This document shows, piece after piece, positions 28,348 through 35,088 of a stretch of DNA of 64,000 nucleotides. The stretch spans positions 1-64,000 of the forward strand of contig NZ_JAODTZ010000047.1 of the NCBI RefSeq assembly GCF_025399795.1. Direction: 5' to 3'. The DNA is from Streptomyces rhizosphaerihabitans. Lineage in GTDB: Bacteria; Actinomycetota; Actinomycetes; Streptomycetales; Streptomycetaceae. Numbering within the stretch: position 1 is the stretch's first letter; each line of letters starts with the position of its first letter. The notes beneath the pieces are model-generated. The model worked only from the letters and a program-made list of their open reading frames with translations, made no database searches and was not told the origin of the DNA. Made by a program: the position numbers and the translations under genes.

Positions 28348-29018
28348 CCGCACCCTCCGCGAGACGCGCCGAGGTCGGGCGCCGGATCGGCGTCGGCCTG
28401 ATGTACGGGCTGTTCAAGCCGCGCGTGCTCGGCGCCTGGAAGGTCCCCGCGACCGGCCCGGCGATCCTGGCCGTGAACCACTCGCACAACATCGACGGGC
28501 CGATGGTCATGGGCGTCGCGCCCAGGCCCACACACTTCCTGATCAAGAAGGAAGCGTTCATCGGCCCGCTCGACCCGTTCCTGCTGGGCATCGGCCAGCT
28601 GAAGGTGGACCGCGAGATCGCCGACCGCACGGCCATCACCGACGCTCTCGGCGTCCTGGCGTCCGGCGGAGTCCTCGGGATCTTTCCGGAGGGCACCCGG
28701 GGCGAGGGCGACTTCGCCTCGCTGCGGGCCGGGCTCGCGTACTTCGCGGTGCGCAGCGGAGCCCCGATCGTCCCGGTGGCTGTGCTGGGAAGTTCCGAGA
28801 GGACCAGCCGGTTGACCAAGGCGCTGCCCCCGCTGCGCAGCAGGGTCGACGTCGTCTTCGGCGACCCCTTCGAAGCGGGCGACGGCAGCGGACGGCGTAC
28901 GCGCCAGGCGCTGGACGAGGCCACCGGCCGCATCCAGAAACAGCTCAGCACCCATCTGGACCACGCCAGGCGTCTGACCCGACGCCCGGAAAACGCCGGG
29001 CGCCCCGTCGGGCGTTAG
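28344..29018 (+). CDS. PlsC-type lysophospholipid acyltransferase
   Basis: 224 aa from GTG 28344, within the cmk stop. Acyltransferase motif I is NHSHNIDG (HX4D) and motif III is IFPEGTRGEG. No clear membrane helices, so probably peripheral to the membrane. 1-acyl-glycerol-3-phosphate acylation is the family reaction; the exact acceptor is not determined. The basic tail (HARRLTRRPENAGR) could bind lipid. Confidence 0.92.
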   Translation: MTAPSARRAEVGRRIGVGLMYGLFKPRVLGAWKVPATGPAILAVNHSHNIDGPMVMGVAPRPTHFLIKKEAFIGPLDPFLLGIGQLKVDREIADRTAITDALGVLASGGVLGIFPEGTRGEGDFASLRAGLAYFAVRSGAPIVPVAVLGSSERTSRLTKALPPLRSRVDVVFGDPFEAGDGSGRRTRQALDEATGRIQKQLSTHLDHARRLTRRPENAGRPVGR

Positions 29019-29095
29019 GCGACACTTAGTAGTGGATCATCCGGTTTACGGGCGTTCCACCGATCACCACGAATGAACGACGAGGTACGGACTTC

Positions 29096-30574
29096 ATGAA
29101 CGACCACATCCAGCCCGACGGCTCGGCGGAACACGAGCACGGGGCGCTTGGCGATGCCGAGTACGCGGAGTTCATGGAGCTCGCCGCGGAAGAGGGCTTC
29201 GACGTCGAGGACGTCGAGGGCGCGATCGAGGAGGCGGGCCACGGCCCGCTGCCCGTCCTCGCCGTCGTCGGCCGCCCGAACGTCGGCAAGTCGACCCTGG
29301 TGAACCGCATCATCGGCCGCCGTGAGGCCGTCGTCGAGGACAAGCCCGGCGTCACCCGCGACCGCGTCACCTACGAGGCCGAGTGGGCGGGCCGCCGCTT
29401 CAAGCTCGTCGACACCGGCGGCTGGGAGCAGGACGTCCTCGGCATCGACGCGTCCGTCGCCGCCCAGGCCGAGTACGCGATCGAGGCCGCCGACGCGGTC
29501 GTCTTCGTCGTCGACGCCAAGGTCGGCGCGACCGACACCGACGAGGCGGTCGTACGCCTTCTCCGCAAGGCCGGCAAGCCCGTCGTCCTGTGCGCCAACA
29601 AGGTCGACGGCATGAGCGGCGAGTCCGACGCCTCGTACCTCTGGGCCCTCGGTCTCGGCGAGCCGCACCCGGTCTCCGCGCTGCACGGCCGCGGCACCGG
29701 CGACATGCTGGACGCCGTCCTGGAGGCGCTGCCCGAGGCCCCGGCGCAGACCTTCGGCACCGCGGTGGGCGGCCCCCGCCGTATCGCCCTGATCGGCCGT
29801 CCGAACGTAGGCAAGTCCTCGCTGCTGAACAAGGTGGCCAACGAGGACCGCGTGGTCGTCAACGAGGTCGCGGGCACCACCCGTGACCCGGTCGACGAGC
29901 TCATCGAACTCGGCGGCATCACCTGGAAGTTCGTCGACACGGCGGGCATCCGCAAGCGCGTCCACCTCCAGCAGGGCGCCGACTACTACGCCTCGCTGCG
30001 CACCGCCGCCGCCGTCGAGAAGGCCGAGGTCGCGGTCATCCTGATCGACGCGTCCGAGACCATCTCCGTGCAGGACCAGCGCATCGTCACCATGGCCGTC
30101 GACGCGGGCCGCGCCATCGTCCTCGCCTTCAACAAGTGGGACACCCTCGACGAGGAGCGCCGCTACTACCTGGAGCGGGAGATCGAGACCGAGCTCGCCC
30201 AGGTCGCCTGGGCGCCCCGGGTGAACGTCTCGGCCCGCACCGGCCGCCACATGGAGAAGCTCGTCCCGGCGATCGAGACCGCCCTGGACGGCTGGGAGAC
30301 CCGCGTCCCGACCGGCCGCCTGAACGCCTTCCTCGGCGAGCTGGTCGCCGCCCACCCGCACCCGGTCCGCGGCGGCAAGCAGCCCCGCATCCTGTTCGGC
30401 ACGCAGGCGGGCACCAAGCCTCCGCGGTTCGTGCTCTTCGCCTCCGGCTTCATCGAGCACGGCTACCGGCGCTTCATCGAGCGCCGGCTGCGCGAGGAGT
30501 TCGCCTTCGAGGGCACGCCGATCCACATCTCGGTGCGGGTGCGCGAGAAGCGCGGCGCCAACAAGAAGAAGTAG
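29096..30574 (+). CDS. der: Ribosome assembly GTPase Der (EngA)
   Basis: 492 aa, ATG 29096. Two tandem GTPase domains: G1 VVGRPNVGKSTLVNR with DTGG and NKVD, and G1 LIGRPNVGKSSLLNK with DTAG and NKWD. A C-terminal KH-like domain (RILFGTQAGTKPPRFVLFA) and basic end RGANKKK. About 50 acidic residues precede the first domain. Needed for 50S subunit maturation. A strong terminator follows directly. Confidence 0.98.
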   Translation: MNDHIQPDGSAEHEHGALGDAEYAEFMELAAEEGFDVEDVEGAIEEAGHGPLPVLAVVGRPNVGKSTLVNRIIGRREAVVEDKPGVTRDRVTYEAEWAGRRFKLVDTGGWEQDVLGIDASVAAQAEYAIEAADAVVFVVDAKVGATDTDEAVVRLLRKAGKPVVLCANKVDGMSGESDASYLWALGLGEPHPVSALHGRGTGDMLDAVLEALPEAPAQTFGTAVGGPRRIALIGRPNVGKSSLLNKVANEDRVVVNEVAGTTRDPVDELIELGGITWKFVDTAGIRKRVHLQQGADYYASLRTAAAVEKAEVAVILIDASETISVQDQRIVTMAVDAGRAIVLAFNKWDTLDEERRYYLEREIETELAQVAWAPRVNVSARTGRHMEKLVPAIETALDGWETRVPTGRLNAFLGELVAAHPHPVRGGKQPRILFGTQAGTKPPRFVLFASGFIEHGYRRFIERRLREEFAFEGTPIHISVRVREKRGANKKK

Positions 30575-30590
30575 CGCCCACGGGCAACGC

Positions 30591-30624
30591 GTGAGGGGCG
30601 GCTCCCTGGGGAGCCGCCCCTCAC
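30591..30624 (+). terminator. Terminator after der
   Basis: Perfect 16-bp inverted repeat, arms 30591-30606 and 30609-30624, starting 17 bp after the der stop. Very G+C-rich and without a U-tract. It may also serve the convergent gene ending at 30652. Confidence 0.88.
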
Positions 30625-30651
30625 ACATGACCGCTCAAGGACCTTGCCGCT

Positions 30652-31092
30652 TCAAAGACCCCTGCGCGGTGCGGGCGGCAGCGCGGCCGGGATGTGGTGC
30701 ATCCCGGTGCCGTGCTGGCGTGCGCCCGGCTGCCAGACAGCCGTCGCCGTCGTGGTGTGCCCGTGCTGCGCGGCGATCTGCCGCGCGGTGTGCGCCCCCG
30801 CGCTGTACGAGCTGTACGTGCCCGACGAGCTGAACGAGTTCGAACCGCGCCCGAGGCTCCCGAAGGCCGTGAAGCCCAGGTTCTCCTCGCCGTGCCGGTC
30901 GCCCGGCAGGGTCCTGAAGGATCTGATCCACTCGGCGTAGAGCGCGTCGTAGATCGGCGTGGCTGACGGGCCGCCCTGATGAGGGTCCTGCACCGGTCGC
31001 GACGCCGGCACCTCTCTGCTCGAACGGAGGGGGGAGCCCGAGGGAGGGACCGGCTGGAAGGGCCGGTGGCCGGGGACGTCGTAGGTGTGCAC
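30652..31092 (-). CDS. Hypothetical protein, start uncertain
   Basis: 146 aa from GTG 31092; the frame is open to 31314 but the upstream part is low-complexity. The most structured part is TPIYDALYAEWIRSFRTLPG followed by HGEENLGFTAFGSLGRGSNS; the end is Ser/His/Pro-rich. No family recognised. It is convergent with der across the terminator. Codon bias supports coding, but the start is a weak guess without a clear ribosome site. Confidence 0.5.
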   Translation of the reverse strand: MHTYDVPGHRPFQPVPPSGSPLRSSREVPASRPVQDPHQGGPSATPIYDALYAEWIRSFRTLPGDRHGEENLGFTAFGSLGRGSNSFSSSGTYSSYSAGAHTARQIAAQHGHTTTATAVWQPGARQHGTGMHHIPAALPPAPRRGL

Positions 31093-31260
31093 GTACGTGC
31101 CAACGACCCCGGAGCCCAACAGATGCGGCCGGCACGGCCATTTCGCGGGTCGTCCGGAGTGAGCGGCGCACGCGGGAGCGCGAGGGCGCGGGGAACCGCG
31201 CGGGCAACCCGCCACGGCCGGTGCCGGCCGCCCCCCTTCGGTTTCCCGCCGAACGCCGAC

Positions 31261-31536
31261 GAGGCGCCCCGCCTTCGGTTCCCGGCGGACCCGTCGAATC
31301 CCGGAGTGGGGCACAGGCCCTGGACCCCCGGCGCATCCCGCCGAAGGTCGGCGAGGCGCCCGCCCTCAGATCCCCGGCGGACCCCACCGAATGCCGGAGT
31401 GGCGCGCACGCCCTGGACCCCCGGCGCATCCCGCCGAAGGCCCGTGCATCGCCCCGCCTTCAGTTCCCCGGCGGACCCCGTCGAATCCCGGAGTGGCGCT
31501 GTGTCCTCGGTTCCCCGGCGAATGCCGGAGCGACGA
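31261..31536. repeat. 92-bp tandem repeat array, about three copies plus degenerate ends
   Basis: Units start at 31261, 31353 and 31445. Each has TTCCCGGCGGACC-type, AATCCCGGAGTGG-type and GACCCCCGGCGCATCCCGCC elements; degenerate half-units flank to about 31180 and 31620. The stretch 31093-31641 holds no supported gene. 92 is not a multiple of three, so the long ORFs through it change frame at each unit and are not coding. Confidence 0.85.
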
Positions 31537-31641
31537 CCGTGCCCCTGGGTTCCCGGCGGGCTCCGCCGAGCCTTCGCGCGGCGCCGTGCGGTCGGTTCCC
31601 GGCGGACCCCGCCGGGAACCGTGCCGTGCCGTGCGGTGCCC

Positions 31642-32415
31642 TCACGTACCGGCGAGCGGCATCGCGGCCGCGACCAGCTTCCCGTTGGCCGCCGCCTTGT
31701 CGAGCGCGTCGCGCAGCAGGTCCTCCCGGGGCTGGCGCCCGATCGAGCCGACCGGTGCCGCGAACAGGAGCACCTGCTGGTGCTTGTTGGCGGCGGCGCG
31801 CCAGCTCTCGGTGACCTGGAGTGCCTGGTGGGCCTGCCACCAGGCGACGGGCGAGCCGCCGCCGGTGCCCGGCTGGAGCACGGCGTGCAACTGGCCCATG
31901 GCCAGCAGCACGGACCAGCCGTGCAGGACCGGCGGCACCGAGTTCAGCTCGATCGCGGGCATGAAGCCCTGCTCGATGAGCAGGGGCAGGAAGTCGTCGC
32001 CGATGTCGGTCGAGCCGGGGCGCACGATCGGCCCGGTCGGCTCGACGACGAGCGCCGGGTGCAACTCGCCGTTGATCAGCACGAGTCCGCTGGTGACACC
32101 GAGCACGGCCTGCTCGGGTCCGGTGTCGGCGGGTGTGCCGTCGGGGTGGATCGAGCGGACGGCGCCCTGGAGCTGCTCCTCGGTGACCTGCACGACCTGT
32201 GAGGGCAGGCAGGTGGCGTGGGCGAAGGCGAGGACGGCGGTCTCGTCGCCGATGAACAGGACGGTGCTGGTGCGCTCCTGTTCCGAGTCGCCCGGGGTGC
32301 GGCACGACGTGCAGTCGTAACTGCCGGGGGCGTTCTCTCCGGCGAGCAGCCGGTCGGCTTCTTCGTCGCCGATCTCGGCGCGTACGTCGTCGCTGACGTC
32401 GAGCATGCGCGGCAC
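31642..32415 (-). CDS. Conserved actinobacterial protein with Cys-rich N-terminal motif
   Basis: 257 aa from GTG 32415, with GAGGAG five bases upstream; ATG 32406 is an alternative. CTSCRTPGD near residue 35 and FAHATC near 68 could form a CxxC...HxxC metal site. The rest is a soluble alpha/beta protein (TSGLVLINGELHPALVVEP; GWSVLLAMGQLHAVLQPG). I do not recognise a function. The divergent gene is an Rpf protein 535 bp away. Confidence 0.8.
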   Translation of the reverse strand: MPRMLDVSDDVRAEIGDEEADRLLAGENAPGSYDCTSCRTPGDSEQERTSTVLFIGDETAVLAFAHATCLPSQVVQVTEEQLQGAVRSIHPDGTPADTGPEQAVLGVTSGLVLINGELHPALVVEPTGPIVRPGSTDIGDDFLPLLIEQGFMPAIELNSVPPVLHGWSVLLAMGQLHAVLQPGTGGGSPVAWWQAHQALQVTESWRAAANKHQQVLLFAAPVGSIGRQPREDLLRDALDKAAANGKLVAAAMPLAGT

Positions 32416-32950
32416 GGTGGCTCCTCGGGATGCGGTGCATGGCGGTGCCGGGTGGCTCCCGGCCCATGAATCGGGGGTTCCCGGCTCATGAAGATGTCAA
32501 CGGGTGATCTGTGGCCGGAGTCACGCTCGAGAGCGAACGGAATCGAACCATCCGACGCCCAGGGTGAAGATGCCCCCGGAATTGGTTACTCCGAGTCAAC
32601 TTCCGCGAGTCGTAGGGAAGTTGATCGGGTGAAGTGGGTCACAGACGGCAAGAGGCGCAGGTCGACAAATCCGGAAATCACCCAATGAAGTGGGTGGCTG
32701 AAAATCGATGATACCCGCGGTAACGGCTAACTGGCCTCGAATGACAAAGAGTTGGTTGATATCGGGGCGCCCGGGTCCATAGGTTCCTGCGCTGTGTGCA
32801 ACGAGCACCGCTCGGGTACGTCCGCCGGCCGATCCGCACCGGATCACAGCACGGCCGTCGGCGGACGGGTCGGAGCGCGCCGGCCGCGTCCAATGCGCAG
32901 GCCGTCGCGTCCCGTCCTGGGGGACCCCGGGTGTTTCGAGAGGGAAATAC
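32416..32950. promoter_or_regulatory. Divergent region with structured leader of the first rpf gene
   Basis: AT-richer than its surroundings around 32540-32760. An inverted repeat TCAACTTCC/GGAAGTTGA (32596-32604, 32616-32624) could be an operator. Closer to the rpf gene, CGTCCGCCG (32819-32827) pairs with CGGCGGACG (32859-32867), enclosing a GATCCG-CAC-CGGATC hairpin (32831-32845). TGAAGTGGGT occurs twice (32630, 32686). I could not match the ydaO/c-di-AMP riboswitch known from some Streptomyces rpf leaders. Confidence 0.5.
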
Positions 32951-33643
32951 ATGTCCGCATGTGCCGACAGCACTCACGAGAACAGTCACAAGGCTCGTAC
33001 GGCGAACAGGACACGTACGACGGCGGTCCTCGCCGGGGCGGCACTGCTCGCCCCGCTCGGACTGCTCGCCGCGACCGGCGACGCCGCCGCGGCCGACAGT
33101 GGAGTGTGGGACCGCATCGCCCAGTGCGAGAGCGGCGGCAACTGGCACATCAACACCGGCAACGGCTACTACGGGGGGCTCCAGTTCTCCGCCGGCACCT
33201 GGCGCGCCTACGGCGGCACGGCGTACGCGCCGACCGCCGACCAGGCCTCCAGGAGCGCGCAGATAGCCGTCGCGAGCAAGGTCCAGAGCGCACAGGGGTG
33301 GGGTGCCTGGCCCACCTGCTCCGCCCGCGCCGGGGCCTACGGCAACGCGCCCGCCTCTTCGGGCGCCGGATCGGCCGCAGGGACGGCGACCACCAAGTCG
33401 GCGCCCCGGTCCGCCCCGGCGAAGCGGGAACCGGCGAAGGAGCCGGCGAAGGCGCCGGCCCGTCCGTCGGGCCACGTCAACCGCGGCTCGTCCCGCGGCG
33501 ACTACACAGTCCGCGAAGGCGACACCCTGAGTGCCATCGCCGCGCGGCACGGGACCACCTGGCGGAAGATCTACGCCGACAACAAGACCGTCATCGGCGG
33601 TGATCCCGATCTGATCGTGCCCGGGCAGCGGCTCGACATCTGA
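32951..33643 (+). CDS. Resuscitation-promoting factor-like muralytic protein with LysM
   Basis: 230 aa, ATG 32951 with GAGAGGG six bases upstream. A signal peptide (AVLAGAALLAPLGLLAATGDAAAA) is followed by the Rpf catalytic domain, ADSGVWDRIAQCESGGNWHI, with the catalytic Glu in CESGG and the Cys pair. An Ala/Pro/Lys linker leads to LysM (YTVREGDTLSAIAARHGTTW). It cleaves peptidoglycan during spore germination or regrowth. A second Rpf gene follows 118 bp downstream behind a terminator hairpin. Confidence 0.95.
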   Translation: MSACADSTHENSHKARTANRTRTTAVLAGAALLAPLGLLAATGDAAAADSGVWDRIAQCESGGNWHINTGNGYYGGLQFSAGTWRAYGGTAYAPTADQASRSAQIAVASKVQSAQGWGAWPTCSARAGAYGNAPASSGAGSAAGTATTKSAPRSAPAKREPAKEPAKAPARPSGHVNRGSSRGDYTVREGDTLSAIAARHGTTWRKIYADNKTVIGGDPDLIVPGQRLDI

Positions 33644-33668
33644 GCCCCGCTCCCCCTCGTCCCGGGCA

Positions 33669-33706
33669 CGGGGCCCCGCCCGGTCCTCCGACCGGGTGGG
33701 GCCCCG
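33669..33706 (+). terminator. Terminator after the first rpf gene
   Basis: 17-bp stem with one G.U pair: arms 33669-33685 and 33690-33706, loop CTCC. It lies 25 bp past the stop and separates the two rpf genes. Confidence 0.8.
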
Positions 33707-33761
33707 GGCGTGCCGGGCGCGGCTGGGCGGGCGAGCGGGTCGCGCTGCTTAGCGTGGCCCG

Positions 33762-34472
33762 ATGTCCTTCATGCCGATCAGGCGGACCCCGCCGACCACG
33801 TGGACCGCGTCCGGGCTGTCGAGCGGGCTGTCGAGCGGGCGTGTGCGGTACGTGGCCGTGGTCGCCGCCGTGCTGGCCGTTCTCGTTCCCCGGAACGCGG
33901 AAGCCGTGCCGCCGCCACCGCTCCCCGGTCCCGGACCGGCCCGTGGTACCTACGACTGCGCGAACGACGAGTGGCCCTGGACCTGTCTCGCCGAGTGCGA
34001 GAGCAACGGGCACTGGCACGCGAACACCGGGAACGGCTTCTACGGGGGGCTCCAGTTCTTTCAGTCCACCTGGGTCGCGTTCGGGGGGCTCGACTACGCT
34101 CCCCGCGCCGATCTCGCCACGCGCGCCGAGCAGATCAAGGTCGCCAAGAAGGTACAGGCCGTCCAGGGATGGGGGGCCTGGCCCGACTGTTCCAAACTGT
34201 ACGGACTACAGGGCCCCTTCCATGTGGTGAAGACCGGCGAGACGCTCGCGTCGATCGCCCGCAAGTACCGGGTCGAAGGCGGCTGGCAGACGCTCTACAA
34301 GGTCAACAAGAAGAAGATCGGCAGCAGTCCGAACCGGTTGATCAAGGGCATCCAGCTCGTCATCCCGAAGGCGGCGGGCGCTGCCCGGACCGCGGACCCC
34401 GCCCTGTTCGGCCCGCCCCTGAACCCGGCGGCCCCCCGCTCCGTGCCGCCGTCTCGGCCGCCTCTCCGCTGA
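33762..34472 (+). CDS. Second Rpf-LysM protein
   Basis: 236 aa from ATG 33762. Signal region YVAVVAAVLAVLVPRNAEA; Rpf domain WTCLAECESNGHWHANTGN keeps the catalytic Glu; LysM is FHVVKTGETLASIARKYRV. No Shine-Dalgarno is visible, and TAGCGT lies six bases before the ATG, consistent with a leaderless transcript. The last 113 bp overlap the 3' end of the convergent livF. The Pro-rich C-terminus lies in that overlap. Confidence 0.93.
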   Translation: MSFMPIRRTPPTTWTASGLSSGLSSGRVRYVAVVAAVLAVLVPRNAEAVPPPPLPGPGPARGTYDCANDEWPWTCLAECESNGHWHANTGNGFYGGLQFFQSTWVAFGGLDYAPRADLATRAEQIKVAKKVQAVQGWGAWPDCSKLYGLQGPFHVVKTGETLASIARKYRVEGGWQTLYKVNKKKIGSSPNRLIKGIQLVIPKAAGAARTADPALFGPPLNPAAPRSVPPSRPPLR

Positions 34473-35088
34473 ACACGACCGCGCCACGCCGCAGTTCATG
34501 GACGTACGTCGTCCGGCCCGGCCGCCCGCGCAGCCCCGGCGGCAGCCGCTGCTCGGCGACCACCACACACGCGTCGAGAGCACCGAGCAACGCGTACGTC
34601 CGGGCCGCGACCGCCGGCGACATGCCCTGCGCGGGTTCGTCGACGAGCACCACGCGCACGCGCGCCGACAAGGCGCGGGAGAGGGCCAGCATGCGCTGCT
34701 CGCCGCCGGACAGGGTGCCGGCGCGGCGGGGGAGGAGCGGCGCCAGCTGCGGGTAGGCGTCCAGGGCGGCCGCGAGGTCGGCCGCCGCGAGCTCCAGGTT
34801 CTCGCGGACGGTCAGGGAACCGAACACGGCCCGGCGTTCCGGAACGAGGCACAGCCCGTGCCGGGCCCGCTCGAACGCGGGCAGGCGCGTCACGTCGACG
34901 CCGTCCCAGACGACGGCACCGGCGGACAGCGGCACGGTTCCGGCGAGGGCGCGCAGCGCGGTCGTACGGCCGGAGCCGTTGCGGCCCAGCAGGACGGTGA
35001 GGCCCGGGCCCGGGGCGACCAGGGTCACGCCGTGCAGGGCCTCCAGGGGGCCGTAGCGCACGCGCGCGTCGCGCAGGGCGATGCTCAT
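34360..35088 (-). CDS. livF: Branched-chain amino acid ABC transporter ATPase (LivF type), variant Walker A
   Basis: 242 aa from ATG 35088, overlapping the upstream gene as ATGA. Signature TLSGGEQRMLALSRAL and Walker B RVVLVDEPAQGMSP are intact. Walker A reads GRNGSGRTT: the invariant Lys is Arg (codon CGT). Either this subunit binds ATP weakly while its fused LivG partner drives transport, or there is a sequencing error. The last about 37 residues are low-complexity and overlap the rpf gene. Confidence 0.9.
   Translation of the reverse strand: MSIALRDARVRYGPLEALHGVTLVAPGPGLTVLLGRNGSGRTTALRALAGTVPLSAGAVVWDGVDVTRLPAFERARHGLCLVPERRAVFGSLTVRENLELAAADLAAALDAYPQLAPLLPRRAGTLSGGEQRMLALSRALSARVRVVLVDEPAQGMSPAVAARTYALLGALDACVVVAEQRLPPGLRGRPGRTTYVHELRRGAVVFSGEAAETAARSGGPPGSGAGRTGRGPRSGQRPPPSG

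Noticed and set aside
30621..31429. Minus-strand ORFs of about 260 codons through the 92-bp repeats
   Set aside because: Repeat unit is not a multiple of three, so frame content is an artefact of the array.
32761..32950. ydaO (c-di-AMP) riboswitch before rpf
   Set aside because: The expected GGTGAATCC and AGGTAGGGC-type core words are not present; only a generic GGGGGACCC run close to the ATG.
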